42,365 bases of DNA from an uncultured Bacteroidota bacterium. Lineage in GTDB: Bacteria > Bacteroidota > Bacteroidia > UKL13-3. The translations under genes and the position numbers were made by a program. This document shows, piece by piece, positions 8,094 through 16,559 of this stretch (position 1 is the first letter of the stretch; each line of letters begins with the position of its first letter). The stretch is from the NCBI GenBank assembly GCA_903901345.1, contig CAIUQQ010000276.1:1-42365 (forward strand), written 5' to 3'. Below the pieces are notes generated by a model. The model saw nothing but the letters and a program-made list of their open reading frames with translations. It was not told the origin of the DNA and did not search any database.

Positions 8094-8275
8094 ACTTTTC
8101 TTTCATTTTTACAAAATATTTTTTTAAAAGTATTTATATGATATAGTTAATAAATAAAAAGCCTTTGAATACTAGTAAGTTATATTAAAAATTGTGTAAA
8201 ATTAATATTTAATAGTTTTTCAATAATAATATGCAGTAAAATTGTTCGTTAATTAACAAAAAATAAACTTTAGTC

Positions 8276-10879
8276 ATGGCAAAAGATAAAGTAGTAAATT
8301 ACAAGTATCGCGACTTAAAAATATTTGGTAGTACTGAATGGTTAGCGAATAACGAAAAAAAATATAGACAAGTTTATGATCTTTCTGAATGCACTTTTAT
8401 TTATTGTGAACTTTCGTTTTTCAATAAATTATTTGATGAAAAAGAATGGGATGTAAAAATAAGTTTAAAGTGTGTAAAGCAAGACGATAGCACTGAAATT
8501 TGTACGCTTACTGCTGATAGAACTATAAAAAAAGACGAAAACATTGTTTATATAAGAGAAGGTTGGGGCGTAAAAAGCACTGGTACTTTTTGGAAAAAAG
8601 GAAGTTATCGTTGGGAAGCTTGGGTAGATGGCGTGTTTATAGCAGAAAAGGCATTTTATATTTTAGACATTGGTGTAGTTACAGAAACCGAAAATCCTTA
8701 TTTTAACATAAAAACTAACAAACTTTACGAAGGAACTGAAACCAATATTCCAAAAACGGAACGTAATTATTTAAGTGCTTTTGACACCAAAGAAACAAGG
8801 TATGTTTGGCTTGAAATGGTTGCGGAAAACTTAGTAAAAGGCGAAGAAAAATGGCCTTGTGAATTAATATTTAACTTTAAAACTCGTTCGGGTCAGTTAA
8901 AAGGTTCAGTTGAAAAAATATTTTTTGTGGATCCAATTGAACCAGAATTTGAATGTAGCATTGGCTGGGGAAATGATTTAAAAGGAACTTGGGGTTCAGA
9001 TTATTATACCATTGAGGTTATTTTTATGGACCAATTGGTAGCAAGCATTTTGTTTGATGTAGGAAACGAGTTTTTGATTGAACAAAAAGTTAAGGAAATA
9101 AAAGCTAAAACTAAACAGACCACTAAGGTAATTGAAGCTGAACCAGCTCCCGAGAATATTGAAAATATTATGCAGGAGCTTGATAATTTGATTGGGCTTG
9201 ACTCTATAAAAAAGAAAATTAAAGAATACACCACTTATTTAAATTTTTTAAAAATAAGGAAAGAAAAAGGCTTTGATGACTCTGAGAAAATAAACTTACA
9301 TGCAGTTTTTACCGGTAACCCAGGAACAGGAAAAACTACTGTTGCCAAAATGCTTGGAAAAATTTATTTGCAGCTTGGTTTGTTAAGTAAAGGACATGTA
9401 ATAGAAGCTGATAGAAGTGATTTGGTAGCAGAATATATTGGTCAAACGGCACCAAAAACCAAGGAAATTATAAAGCGTGCAAAAGGTGGAATTTTATTCA
9501 TAGATGAAGCTTATGCTTTGGCACGAAAAAACGATGACAGCAAGGATTTTGGTAAAGAAGCCATTGAAATTTTACTGAAAGAAATGAGTGATGGTGATGG
9601 CGATATAGCAATTATTGCCGCAGGCTATCCCGATGAAATGAATAACTTTTTAGAAAGCAATCCTGGAATGAAAAGTAGGTTCCAAATGTTTTACGATTTC
9701 CCGGATTATTTGCCTAAAGAATTACTTTTAATTGCCGAATATTCAACTCAAAAAAGAGGTATCAAATTCAATGAATTTTCAAAGGAATTGATGTTCAAAA
9801 AACTAATTGACGGATATAGAGACAGGGACAGAATGTTTGGAAATGCACGTTATGTAAATAACTTAATTGATGAATGTAAAATGAACATGGGCTTGCGCTT
9901 AATGCAATCGCCAAACCCAAGCGAATTGAGTAACGATATATTAAGTACAATAGAAACAGTAGACATTGAAAAAGTATTCGGCATTAAACATAAATCAATT
10001 ACTGACATTCCAATTGACGAAGAATTATTGTCATCATCGCTAAAAGTTTTACATAGTTTAATAGGATTAGAAAAGGTAAAAAATGAAATAGACGAATTGG
10101 TAAAATTAGTTCGTTTTTACAGAGAAATAGGCAAAGATGTTCGTCAATCGTTTTCATTACATACTGTTTTTACTGGAAATCCGGGAACAGGTAAAACCAC
10201 AGTGGCACGTATTCTAGCACAAATTTATAAAGCGCTTGGAATTTTAGAAAGAGGTAATTTGGTAGAATGTGATAGACAAGATTTAGTTGGCGGATATGTA
10301 GGGCAAACTGCGTTAAAAACCAACGCAGTTTTGAATAAAGCAATGGGTGGCGTTTTGTTTATTGACGAAGCATATGCATTAAGTGAAGGTGGTGAAAATG
10401 ATTTTGGCAAAGAAGCAGTGGAAACTATTTTGAAAAAAATGGAAGATGCAAGGGGCGATATTATTGTAATTGTAGCCGGATATACCGATAACATGAAAAA
10501 GTTTTTGGAAAGTAATCCAGGGCTAAAAAGCAGGTTTGACAGAGAAATGCAGTTTGAAGATTATGATGCTTTGCAATTACATGAAATAGCTTTAAAAATG
10601 CTTGACAATAATGCAATTAAACCAACCGAAGAAGCATCAAATCACTTAAAAGCATACAGTGAATCGATGTATAAAACCAGGAATAAATATTTTGGAAATG
10701 CACGAAGCATTAGAAAAGTGGTAGAAGAAGCAATTAAAAATCAACACTTGCGGTTAGCAAAAATTCCTGCAGCTGAACGAACATCAGAAATGATTTTTGA
10801 ATTGGTTTTAGATGATGTTTTAGAATTTAAAATTGACATAAGTATTCCTGAAGCAAGAAAATCGATAGGATTTAATTAG
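8276..10879 (+). CDS. Tandem CbbX/SpoVK-type AAA+ ATPase with duplicated N-terminal domain
   Basis: The 867-residue cytosolic protein has two AAA+ modules of the CbbX/SpoVK/EccA type. Module 1 has Walker A GNPGTGKT at 347-354, Walker B ILFIDEAYAL around 406-415 and sensor-2 motif FGNARYV near 521. Module 2 has Walker A at 634-641, Walker B VLFIDEAYAL around 693-702 and FGNARSI near 804. Both keep the acidic Walker B pair, so both should hydrolyse ATP. Residues 1-280 look like two related beta-rich repeats of about 120 residues. Each has a Trp/Tyr-rich core, an FD/YDLSE or FDTKE turn, a GWG...GTW/GTF motif, and a final strand ending in DIG or DVG. CbbX-like proteins remodel partner proteins; the target here is unknown. 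It is monocistronic, closed by a hairpin at 10888-10914. Confidence 0.85.
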   Translation: MAKDKVVNYKYRDLKIFGSTEWLANNEKKYRQVYDLSECTFIYCELSFFNKLFDEKEWDVKISLKCVKQDDSTEICTLTADRTIKKDENIVYIREGWGVKSTGTFWKKGSYRWEAWVDGVFIAEKAFYILDIGVVTETENPYFNIKTNKLYEGTETNIPKTERNYLSAFDTKETRYVWLEMVAENLVKGEEKWPCELIFNFKTRSGQLKGSVEKIFFVDPIEPEFECSIGWGNDLKGTWGSDYYTIEVIFMDQLVASILFDVGNEFLIEQKVKEIKAKTKQTTKVIEAEPAPENIENIMQELDNLIGLDSIKKKIKEYTTYLNFLKIRKEKGFDDSEKINLHAVFTGNPGTGKTTVAKMLGKIYLQLGLLSKGHVIEADRSDLVAEYIGQTAPKTKEIIKRAKGGILFIDEAYALARKNDDSKDFGKEAIEILLKEMSDGDGDIAIIAAGYPDEMNNFLESNPGMKSRFQMFYDFPDYLPKELLLIAEYSTQKRGIKFNEFSKELMFKKLIDGYRDRDRMFGNARYVNNLIDECKMNMGLRLMQSPNPSELSNDILSTIETVDIEKVFGIKHKSITDIPIDEELLSSSLKVLHSLIGLEKVKNEIDELVKLVRFYREIGKDVRQSFSLHTVFTGNPGTGKTTVARILAQIYKALGILERGNLVECDRQDLVGGYVGQTALKTNAVLNKAMGGVLFIDEAYALSEGGENDFGKEAVETILKKMEDARGDIIVIVAGYTDNMKKFLESNPGLKSRFDREMQFEDYDALQLHEIALKMLDNNAIKPTEEASNHLKAYSESMYKTRNKYFGNARSIRKVVEEAIKNQHLRLAKIPAAERTSEMIFELVLDDVLEFKIDISIPEARKSIGFN

Positions 10880-10887
10880 TACAAACC

Positions 10888-10914
10888 GATGCCTTCATTC
10901 CACATGAAGGCATC
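10888..10914 (+). terminator. Terminator after the AAA+ gene
   Basis: GATGCCTTCAT pairs with ATGAAGGCATC (11 bp) around TCCAC, 9 bases after the stop codon. The tail AGTTCTATTTC is only moderately T-rich. Confidence 0.55.
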
Positions 10915-10984
10915 AGTTCTATTTCAAATGCTTTGGTTTTATTACGATTCTATTTTCGTAAATTTTAAAACATAAAATAGGTAA

Positions 10985-11011
10985 TTGTTTTAAAATAATC
11001 ACTTACTTTTG
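10985..11011 (+). promoter_or_regulatory. Probable purF promoter
   Basis: TTG (10985-10987), a 16-nt spacer and TACTTTTG (11004-11011) fit the Bacteroidota promoter pattern. The spacer is slightly short. The -7 box ends only 11 bases before the ATG at 11023, so the leader would be just a few nucleotides long. I see no purine-type riboswitch. Confidence 0.5.
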
Positions 11012-11022
11012 CCCATACTTTT

Positions 11023-12918
11023 ATGAGTGATTCAATCAAACACGAGTGCGGAATAGCCCTTATTCGCCTGCTTAAACCAATGAGTTTTTACCAAGAAAAA
11101 TATGGCTCAGCTCTTTACGGATTAAAGCGTCTTTATCTTTTAATGGAAAAACAGCAAAACCGTGGCCAAGATGGAGCGGGAGTTGGAACCATAAAAATTA
11201 ACGTAAAACCAGGCGAAAATTACTTAAACCGCCAACGAGCAAATGGCAGTAACGCCATTGCTGAAATATTTGAAAAAGTAAACAAAAAAATTACTAAAGC
11301 TGGAACAAAAGAACAGTTAAACGATACTGATTATTTGCGTTCACACGTTCCTTTTATGGGCGAATTATTGTTAGGCCATTTGCGTTACGGAACCCATGGT
11401 GGAAACAGCGTAGATTTATGCCATCCATTTATCCGTGAAAACAATTGGATGAGCCGTAATTTAATGCTTGCTGGTAATTTTAATTTAACCAATGTAGATG
11501 AACTTTTTGATGTGTTAGTTGGCCTTGGGCAGCACCCAAGCGAAAGAGCAGATACTGTTACCATGTTGGAAAAATTTGGACATTTTATTGATGAAGAAAA
11601 CCAACGTTTATTTACCCGTTATAAAATAGAAGGACACAGCAATCAACATATTTCAAATATGATAGCTGAAGAATTAAACGTTGAAAATATTTTGAAACGT
11701 TCACTTCGCGATGCCGATGGAGGTTATGTTATGGCTGGTTTAATTGGTCATGGCGATGCTTTTGTGGTAAGGGATCCAAACGGAATTCGTCCATGTTTTT
11801 ATTATTGTGACGATGAAATAGCTGTGGTAACAAGTGAACGTCCTGCTATACAAACTGGGTTCAATATTCCAGTAAGAGATATCAAAGAATTAGGGCGTGG
11901 AAATGCATTAATTATTAAACGTAACGGAACTATTAGCGAAGTAAATATAATTCCTCCAGGTGAAAACAAAAGCTGTTCATTTGAACGCATTTATTTTAGC
12001 CGTGGAAACGATAAAGACATTTACAAAGAACGAAAGGAATTGGGTTATTTACTAGCAAATAAAATTATGAATGCAGTAAATAATGATTTTGAAAATACTG
12101 TATTTAGTTTTATTCCAAATACTGCTGCTGTTTCGTTTTACGGAATGATAGACGGAATCAATGATTTATTGAATATTCATAAAATTGAACAAATAAAGAA
12201 AATTGGTTCTGAAATAAATGAAGCGCAACTTAAAACCATTTTAGCAGTTCACCCTCGCAGAGAAAGAGTGGCTGTAAAAGATGCAAAACTGCGCACTTTT
12301 ATTACCAACGATAATAACCGCGAAGACATGGTGGCTCACGTTTACGATGTTACATACGGAATAGTAAAAAACCATGAAGACACGCTTGTAGTCATTGACG
12401 ATTCAATTGTTCGTGGTACAACTTTAAAAACATCTATTCTTAGAATTTTAGATAGACTACATCCTAAAAAAATAATTATTGTTTCGTCTGCTCCGCAAAT
12501 TCGTTATCCTGATTGTTACGGAATAGACATGAGTAAATTGAAGGATTTTGTTGCCTTTCAGGCAATGATAGCGCTAATTAAAGAACGTAAATTAGACAAT
12601 AAAATTGACGAAGTTTACAAAAAATGTAAAGCGCAAGAACATTTACCAAAAGAAGAAATGAAAAACTATTTGATAGAACTATATTCATTGTTTACTGATG
12701 AAGAAATTTCTGCTCAAATATCTATCATAGTTACTCCGCCCGAAATTACAGCAAATGTTCAAGTAATTTATCAAACAATAGAAAACCTGCATATTGCTTG
12801 TCCAAACCATCATGGCGATTGGTATTTTAGTGGAAACTACCCAACTCCAGGAGGGAATAAAGTAGTAAATAAAGCATTTATGAATTATTACGAAGGCAGC
12901 GATGCCAGAGCTTATTAA
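11023..12918 (+). CDS. purF: Amidophosphoribosyltransferase, long Bacteroidota form (PurF-like)
   Basis: PurF makes 5-phosphoribosylamine from PRPP and glutamine, the first step of purine synthesis. Cys9 in KHECGIAL matches the catalytic N-terminal Cys exposed after removal of a short propeptide, as in Bacillus PurF (EECGV). The glutaminase domain has NRGQDGAG and HLRYGTHGGN. The PRPP loop VIDDSIVRGTT lies at about 457-467. The protein has 631 residues against roughly 470-500 in classical PurF; most of the excess is inserted in and around the phosphoribosyltransferase domain. Two cysteines similar to Bacillus Fe-S ligands are present (KSCSFERIYF and PDCYGID), while the C-terminal pair is not obvious. 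It could be a paralogue with an altered role, but all catalytic motifs are kept. It ends at the shared terminator 12921-12974. Confidence 0.85.
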   Translation: MSDSIKHECGIALIRLLKPMSFYQEKYGSALYGLKRLYLLMEKQQNRGQDGAGVGTIKINVKPGENYLNRQRANGSNAIAEIFEKVNKKITKAGTKEQLNDTDYLRSHVPFMGELLLGHLRYGTHGGNSVDLCHPFIRENNWMSRNLMLAGNFNLTNVDELFDVLVGLGQHPSERADTVTMLEKFGHFIDEENQRLFTRYKIEGHSNQHISNMIAEELNVENILKRSLRDADGGYVMAGLIGHGDAFVVRDPNGIRPCFYYCDDEIAVVTSERPAIQTGFNIPVRDIKELGRGNALIIKRNGTISEVNIIPPGENKSCSFERIYFSRGNDKDIYKERKELGYLLANKIMNAVNNDFENTVFSFIPNTAAVSFYGMIDGINDLLNIHKIEQIKKIGSEINEAQLKTILAVHPRRERVAVKDAKLRTFITNDNNREDMVAHVYDVTYGIVKNHEDTLVVIDDSIVRGTTLKTSILRILDRLHPKKIIIVSSAPQIRYPDCYGIDMSKLKDFVAFQAMIALIKERKLDNKIDEVYKKCKAQEHLPKEEMKNYLIELYSLFTDEEISAQISIIVTPPEITANVQVIYQTIENLHIACPNHHGDWYFSGNYPTPGGNKVVNKAFMNYYEGSDARAY

Positions 12919-12920
12919 TC

Positions 12921-12974
12921 AATATTTAAACATAAAAAAAGCTGCATTAGCAGCTTTTTTTATGTTTAAATATT
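12921..12974. terminator. Bidirectional terminator between purF and the MazG-like gene
   Basis: A perfect 25-bp inverted repeat, with core AAAAAAAGCTGC and GCAGCTTTTTTT and loop ATTA, fills the gap between two convergent genes. Its right arm overlaps the stop codon of the minus-strand gene (12973-12975). Either strand gives a GC-rich stem followed by T residues. Confidence 0.9.
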
Positions 12975-13281
12975 ATTCTCTAATGTGGTTTACTACTCCA
13001 TCATCATTGGGCTTTCCCCATTTTCTGTTAAAGTTTATATCCATTTTTTCGTCTATTGCTTTGCAAATATCTTCATAGCACATTCCATCGGAGGCAGCGG
13101 CACCAAATAATAAAATAAAACAATCGGCAAATTCCATTCTTTTATTTTCACTATTATTTTTCAAATCAGAAACTAATTCTTCCATTTCCTCTGATAAGTG
13201 AGCCATTTTTGACAAAGCAGTTGCTTTTATAAATGTTTCATTTTGCCATTGAGTAATACTTTCAAACTGTTCTTTTTTCAT
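12973..13281 (-). CDS. MazG-superfamily nucleotide pyrophosphohydrolase, DUF550 / dATP-dGTP diphosphohydrolase-like
   Basis: The 102-residue product resembles the DUF550/MazZ branch of the all-alpha NTP pyrophosphatases, which remove pyrophosphate from (deoxy)purine triphosphates. The Mg-binding motif is EEMEE (Glu31, Glu32, Glu35) with Glu50 and Asp53 in EFADC. The C-terminal signature NFNRKWGKPNDDGVVNHI is typical of DUF550. Such proteins are common in phages, where MazZ contributes to base substitution in the genome; here it is the last gene of the holB-ricT-gldH operon, 9 bases from gldH, so a nucleotide-pool housekeeping role is likelier. Its stop codon lies within the shared terminator. 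Confidence 0.75.
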   Translation of the reverse strand: MKKEQFESITQWQNETFIKATALSKMAHLSEEMEELVSDLKNNSENKRMEFADCFILLFGAAASDGMCYEDICKAIDEKMDINFNRKWGKPNDDGVVNHIRE

Positions 13282-13290
13282 ACTTTTATT

Positions 13291-13791
13291 TTACCAAGCT
13301 TTGGATTCTGACGTCCAAAATTCAACGCGAACACCAGCACTTACTACATTTTCCAAAATATCATCGCGCATGTTTTGCTCTAAACTATAAGTGTAAATTC
13401 CAGATTGTTTAAACTTTACACGAGGTTTGTATTGTAATTGGTAAGCGTGAATATCGCCAAAACCTTTTCCTTGCCATTTTCCTCTGTCATCGGCTAATAT
13501 AAACTCTATTCTTTCTTTAGTAACAGTTTTATCGGGTAAAGTTTCATGAACCCACATAAATAAATTACTGTATTTGTAATCGCCATTTATACGCAAATTG
13601 ATAAAAACATTGCAATATTTATTGGTATCCTTTATGTTTATATCAAAGTTAATTGGCGCTTTATAGTCCCATTTATATTCCGCAATTTCTTTGTTTTCAT
13701 CAAAAATTGGCGCATTTCCGCAAGCTCCAAAACAAAATGAAACCAACACAAATACTAATATTGAAAGAATATGTTTACTCCTTTTTATCAT
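13291..13791 (-). CDS. gldH: Gliding motility lipoprotein GldH
   Basis: GldH is a lipoprotein needed for gliding motility in Flavobacterium; it is widespread in Bacteroidota, including non-gliders. The 166-residue product starts with a lipoprotein signal (SFCFGAC, Cys24). It has the family features: KYSNLFMWV, a RIEFILADDRGKWQGKGFGDIH core, and the C-terminal SGIYTYSLEQNMRDDILENV. The gene overlaps the 3' end of ricT by 17 bases. The ricT-gldH order is, from my knowledge, common in this phylum. It fits the presence of a T9SS cargo in the window, although no T9SS core genes are seen here. Confidence 0.88.
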   Translation of the reverse strand: MIKRSKHILSILVFVLVSFCFGACGNAPIFDENKEIAEYKWDYKAPINFDINIKDTNKYCNVFINLRINGDYKYSNLFMWVHETLPDKTVTKERIEFILADDRGKWQGKGFGDIHAYQLQYKPRVKFKQSGIYTYSLEQNMRDDILENVVSAGVRVEFWTSESKAW

Positions 13792-15229
13792 CTGGCTTTG
13801 GCAAATTGGGTTTATTTCTATTATTCCTATTTTTATTAAACTTAGGCTTATTATTTTGATTAGGGTTTACAGTATTATTCTCCAATGGCTTATTTTCATT
13901 AGCGTTCACATTAGCTTGTGGCGGTCTTTGATTTGGATTTACTGGCCTTGGCTGTTGATTAGGATTTGCTGGCTTAGCATTTGGATTATTGTTTACTGGT
14001 TTTGCATTTGGATTCGTGTTTACAGGCCTTGTTGTTTGGGGTTGTCTGTTCTGAATTGGATTATTTCCTTGCACCGCATTTGTGTTTGGTTTAATGTTTT
14101 TATTGCGGTTATTTTTATTGTTAGTATTAGTATTATTTCGTTTTTTGTTATCGTCCAAACGAGTTAAACTATCCATACCCATGTCATTTTTAAAGTCAAG
14201 CTCTATCACTTTCTTTAATTCAACTTTGGGTTTAATGACCAATTCTGGTTTTATTCCATCTCTGTTTTGGTTAATATATTCCTTGGCTATTTCTACACTT
14301 AACTCTAACCAATCACCATTTGCTTCGCCCATTGGCGCAAAAAATAACATGCGTTTTAAAATATCAATTTTCACTTGTTTGTAACGCAAATCACCAGCAA
14401 ATTCAATGATATTATTGTCTTTTTCAGGAAAATCTTTTAACGATTCTTGGTACACATCTAACTCAAAGTTTAAGCAGCATTTTAATTTACCACATTGGCC
14501 CGAAAGTTTTAACTGATTAATGGATAAATTTTGGTATCGAGCAGCATTGATATGAACCATTTTAAAATCGGTGAGCCAAGTACTGCAGCAAAGTTCTCGT
14601 CCGCAACTACCAATGGCACCAAGCCTTCCCGCTTCTTGGCGGTAGCCAATTTGTTTCATTTCTACACGAACTTTAAACTCATCGGCTAGTTTTTTTATCA
14701 ATTCTCTAAAATCAACCCTGTCTTCGGCTGTGTAATAAAAAATAGCTTTTCGTTTATCGCCTTGGTATTCTACATCGCTTAATTTCATGTTTAAACCTAA
14801 CTCCAAAGCATGAGTTCTGGCCTTAAACATGGTTGGAATTTCTAATTCTTTATTTTCCTTGTGCTTTGCAATATCAGTATCGTTTGCTCTGCGAATAATT
14901 TTACGAATATGCGTACTTTCGGGAGTTAAGCCTACCTTCTTCAATTGTAGTTTTACTAATTCTCCTTTTAAATTTACTTTACCAAAATCATAACCATTTT
15001 CTAATTCTACAATTACAAAATCGCCATTGGTTATATCCAAATTATTATTCCTAAAGTACTCTTTTCTTGTACCTTTAAAACTTACTTCTACTACATCAAA
15101 AGGTTTGGTGTGAGGTGGCATTACCAAATCACTTAACCAATCGTATGTATTTAATTTATTGCAGCCACCTGTGCTACAACCTCCGCTAGAGCAGCCACCT
15201 GTGCTACATCCTCCGCTTGAACATCCCAT
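13775..15229 (-). CDS. ricT: PSP1 domain protein RicT (YaaT)
   Basis: In Bacillus, RicT forms the RicAFT complex, which carries Fe-S clusters and affects RNA maturation by RNase Y. The 484-residue product has the PSP1 core with the conserved segment GSCGRELCC (Cys209, 214, 215) and SGQCGKLKCCLNFE (Cys246, 251, 252). Two features are added. The N-terminus is a cysteine ladder with Cys at 3, 8, 13, 18 and 23 in GGC repeats, encoded by a near-perfect 30-base DNA duplication at about 15150-15211. From about residue 358 the C-terminal tail is Asn/Pro/Gln/Lys-rich and disordered, with copies of NPNAKP. It lies downstream of holB (110-base gap) and overlaps gldH. Confidence 0.9.
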   Translation of the reverse strand: MGCSSGGCSTGGCSSGGCSTGGCNKLNTYDWLSDLVMPPHTKPFDVVEVSFKGTRKEYFRNNNLDITNGDFVIVELENGYDFGKVNLKGELVKLQLKKVGLTPESTHIRKIIRRANDTDIAKHKENKELEIPTMFKARTHALELGLNMKLSDVEYQGDKRKAIFYYTAEDRVDFRELIKKLADEFKVRVEMKQIGYRQEAGRLGAIGSCGRELCCSTWLTDFKMVHINAARYQNLSINQLKLSGQCGKLKCCLNFELDVYQESLKDFPEKDNNIIEFAGDLRYKQVKIDILKRMLFFAPMGEANGDWLELSVEIAKEYINQNRDGIKPELVIKPKVELKKVIELDFKNDMGMDSLTRLDDNKKRNNTNTNNKNNRNKNIKPNTNAVQGNNPIQNRQPQTTRPVNTNPNAKPVNNNPNAKPANPNQQPRPVNPNQRPPQANVNANENKPLENNTVNPNQNNKPKFNKNRNNRNKPNLPKPDDKKE

Positions 15230-15339
15230 TTATTATTTATATATTTTAAATAATTGAACTTTAAAAAATTTAGTTTTAGGGCATAATTTAACAATAATAA
15301 AAACCCTGAATTATATTACAAATATTGCTATTAAATACC

Positions 15340-16482
15340 TTATTTTTTAATAGTTGCTATTTGTAATTGTTTGCCAATATACATAGAAAGATTTAAATAC
15401 ATAATTTTTACACTTGCATTTCGCTCCACATGAAAAATTGCTTCGTCAATTGCGGTGGTTATCAATGCTAAATTATTTGGTGTAAAAACCACACTGAACT
15501 GATTTAAAAAAGCCAACTCTTCTGGTGAATTTTTCCTTAATGAAGGATGACCAAATTTGTAAATAAATGCAGACCGAATCATTTGACTGCTGTAAGTTAA
15601 AAAACTTTTTACTTGCTCACGACCAACCGTTGAAAGCTTTTCAATCAAAGCCGTTAGTTCATCGGGCTGCCCAGCTTGCGTTGGTTTGTTATAAGTAAAT
15701 GATTTACGCATCCATTCAATAAATAAGTTCAAATAATCGCCATGTTCAATGTTTATTAAACTCAAAGCTAAATTATAATTTCCACTTACAAGCCTTGCTA
15801 TTGCTTGCGCTTTGTTACTTTCTATTTGATGGTTTTGAATTAAATCATTGACTATATCTTCATCTAATACTTGCGGAACTTTTATTAATTGTGCCCTCGA
15901 TAAAATGGTAGCAATTACTTTTTCACTGTCATTGGCCACTAAAATAATCAAGGTATTTTCAGGTGGTTCTTCCAAAAGTTTTAAAATAATATTGCCTTCA
16001 GTTTTCATGTATTCGGGCATCCAAATAATTAAAGTTTTAAACTTTGCCTCGTATGCTTTTAGGCTTAGTTTTCTGATGATATCTCTACATTCTTCGGCAG
16101 TTATATTTCCTTGTTTATTACCAGCATTATCCAAATTACAAATCCAATCAAAATCGTTCATGTAAGGATTTTCGAGTAGTGCTTCTCTAAATTCTGACAA
16201 TACATCAATGCTTAATTTGGTTGGTGAAATTGTAGGAAATGTAAAATGTAAATCGGGGTGAATGAATTTTTGATATTTTACACAGCTAGAACAAGTTCCA
16301 CAACTATCGGTTTCTTGTTGGTTTAAACAATTTACATATTGTGCATACGCAATTGCCAAAGCTAAATTCCCACTTCCTTCGGCTCCTAAAAACAGTTGCG
16401 CATGGCTTATGCGCCCATCTCTGGTGGTTTGTATTAGTTTGTTAATTAAGGTTTTTTGTCCTACAATATTTTTAAATTGCAT
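15340..16482 (-). CDS. holB: DNA polymerase III subunit delta' (HolB)
   Basis: Delta' is the stator of the clamp loader that places the beta clamp on DNA. The 380-residue product starts with FKNIVGQKTLINKLIQ and has the degenerate P-loop GAEGSGN (33-39), which lacks the ATP-binding Lys, as expected for delta'. The zinc module uses Cys52, Cys61, Cys64 and Cys67. The KLLEEPPENTLIIL segment and the following SRAQLIKVP are typical of the family. It is the first gene of the holB-ricT-gldH-mazG-like group. The DNA upstream (16483-16559) is too short and AT-rich for me to pick a promoter. Confidence 0.9.
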   Translation of the reverse strand: MQFKNIVGQKTLINKLIQTTRDGRISHAQLFLGAEGSGNLALAIAYAQYVNCLNQQETDSCGTCSSCVKYQKFIHPDLHFTFPTISPTKLSIDVLSEFREALLENPYMNDFDWICNLDNAGNKQGNITAEECRDIIRKLSLKAYEAKFKTLIIWMPEYMKTEGNIILKLLEEPPENTLIILVANDSEKVIATILSRAQLIKVPQVLDEDIVNDLIQNHQIESNKAQAIARLVSGNYNLALSLINIEHGDYLNLFIEWMRKSFTYNKPTQAGQPDELTALIEKLSTVGREQVKSFLTYSSQMIRSAFIYKFGHPSLRKNSPEELAFLNQFSVVFTPNNLALITTAIDEAIFHVERNASVKIMYLNLSMYIGKQLQIATIKK

Positions 16483-16559
16483 AGTGGCAAATAACTAAAA
16501 AATATTCAGAAGAGCAAAGGAGAATTTTGATAGAAATTTTTGTGAAATAAATCCAAATC

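Noticed and set aside
7702-8146. Two plus-strand frames (71 and 63 codons) with motifs such as GVAGFEPTTS and RERFELS
   Set aside because: These are antisense translations of the two tRNA genes, a common annotation artefact.
12973-13281. Phage origin for the DUF550/MazZ-like gene
   Set aside because: The family is common in phages, but here it is embedded in a core operon with holB, ricT and gldH and no phage genes are nearby.
13691-14167. 158-codon Trp/Ile-rich frame on the plus strand
   Set aside because: It is the reverse complement of the Asn/Pro-rich tail of ricT and the start of gldH; low-complexity shadow.
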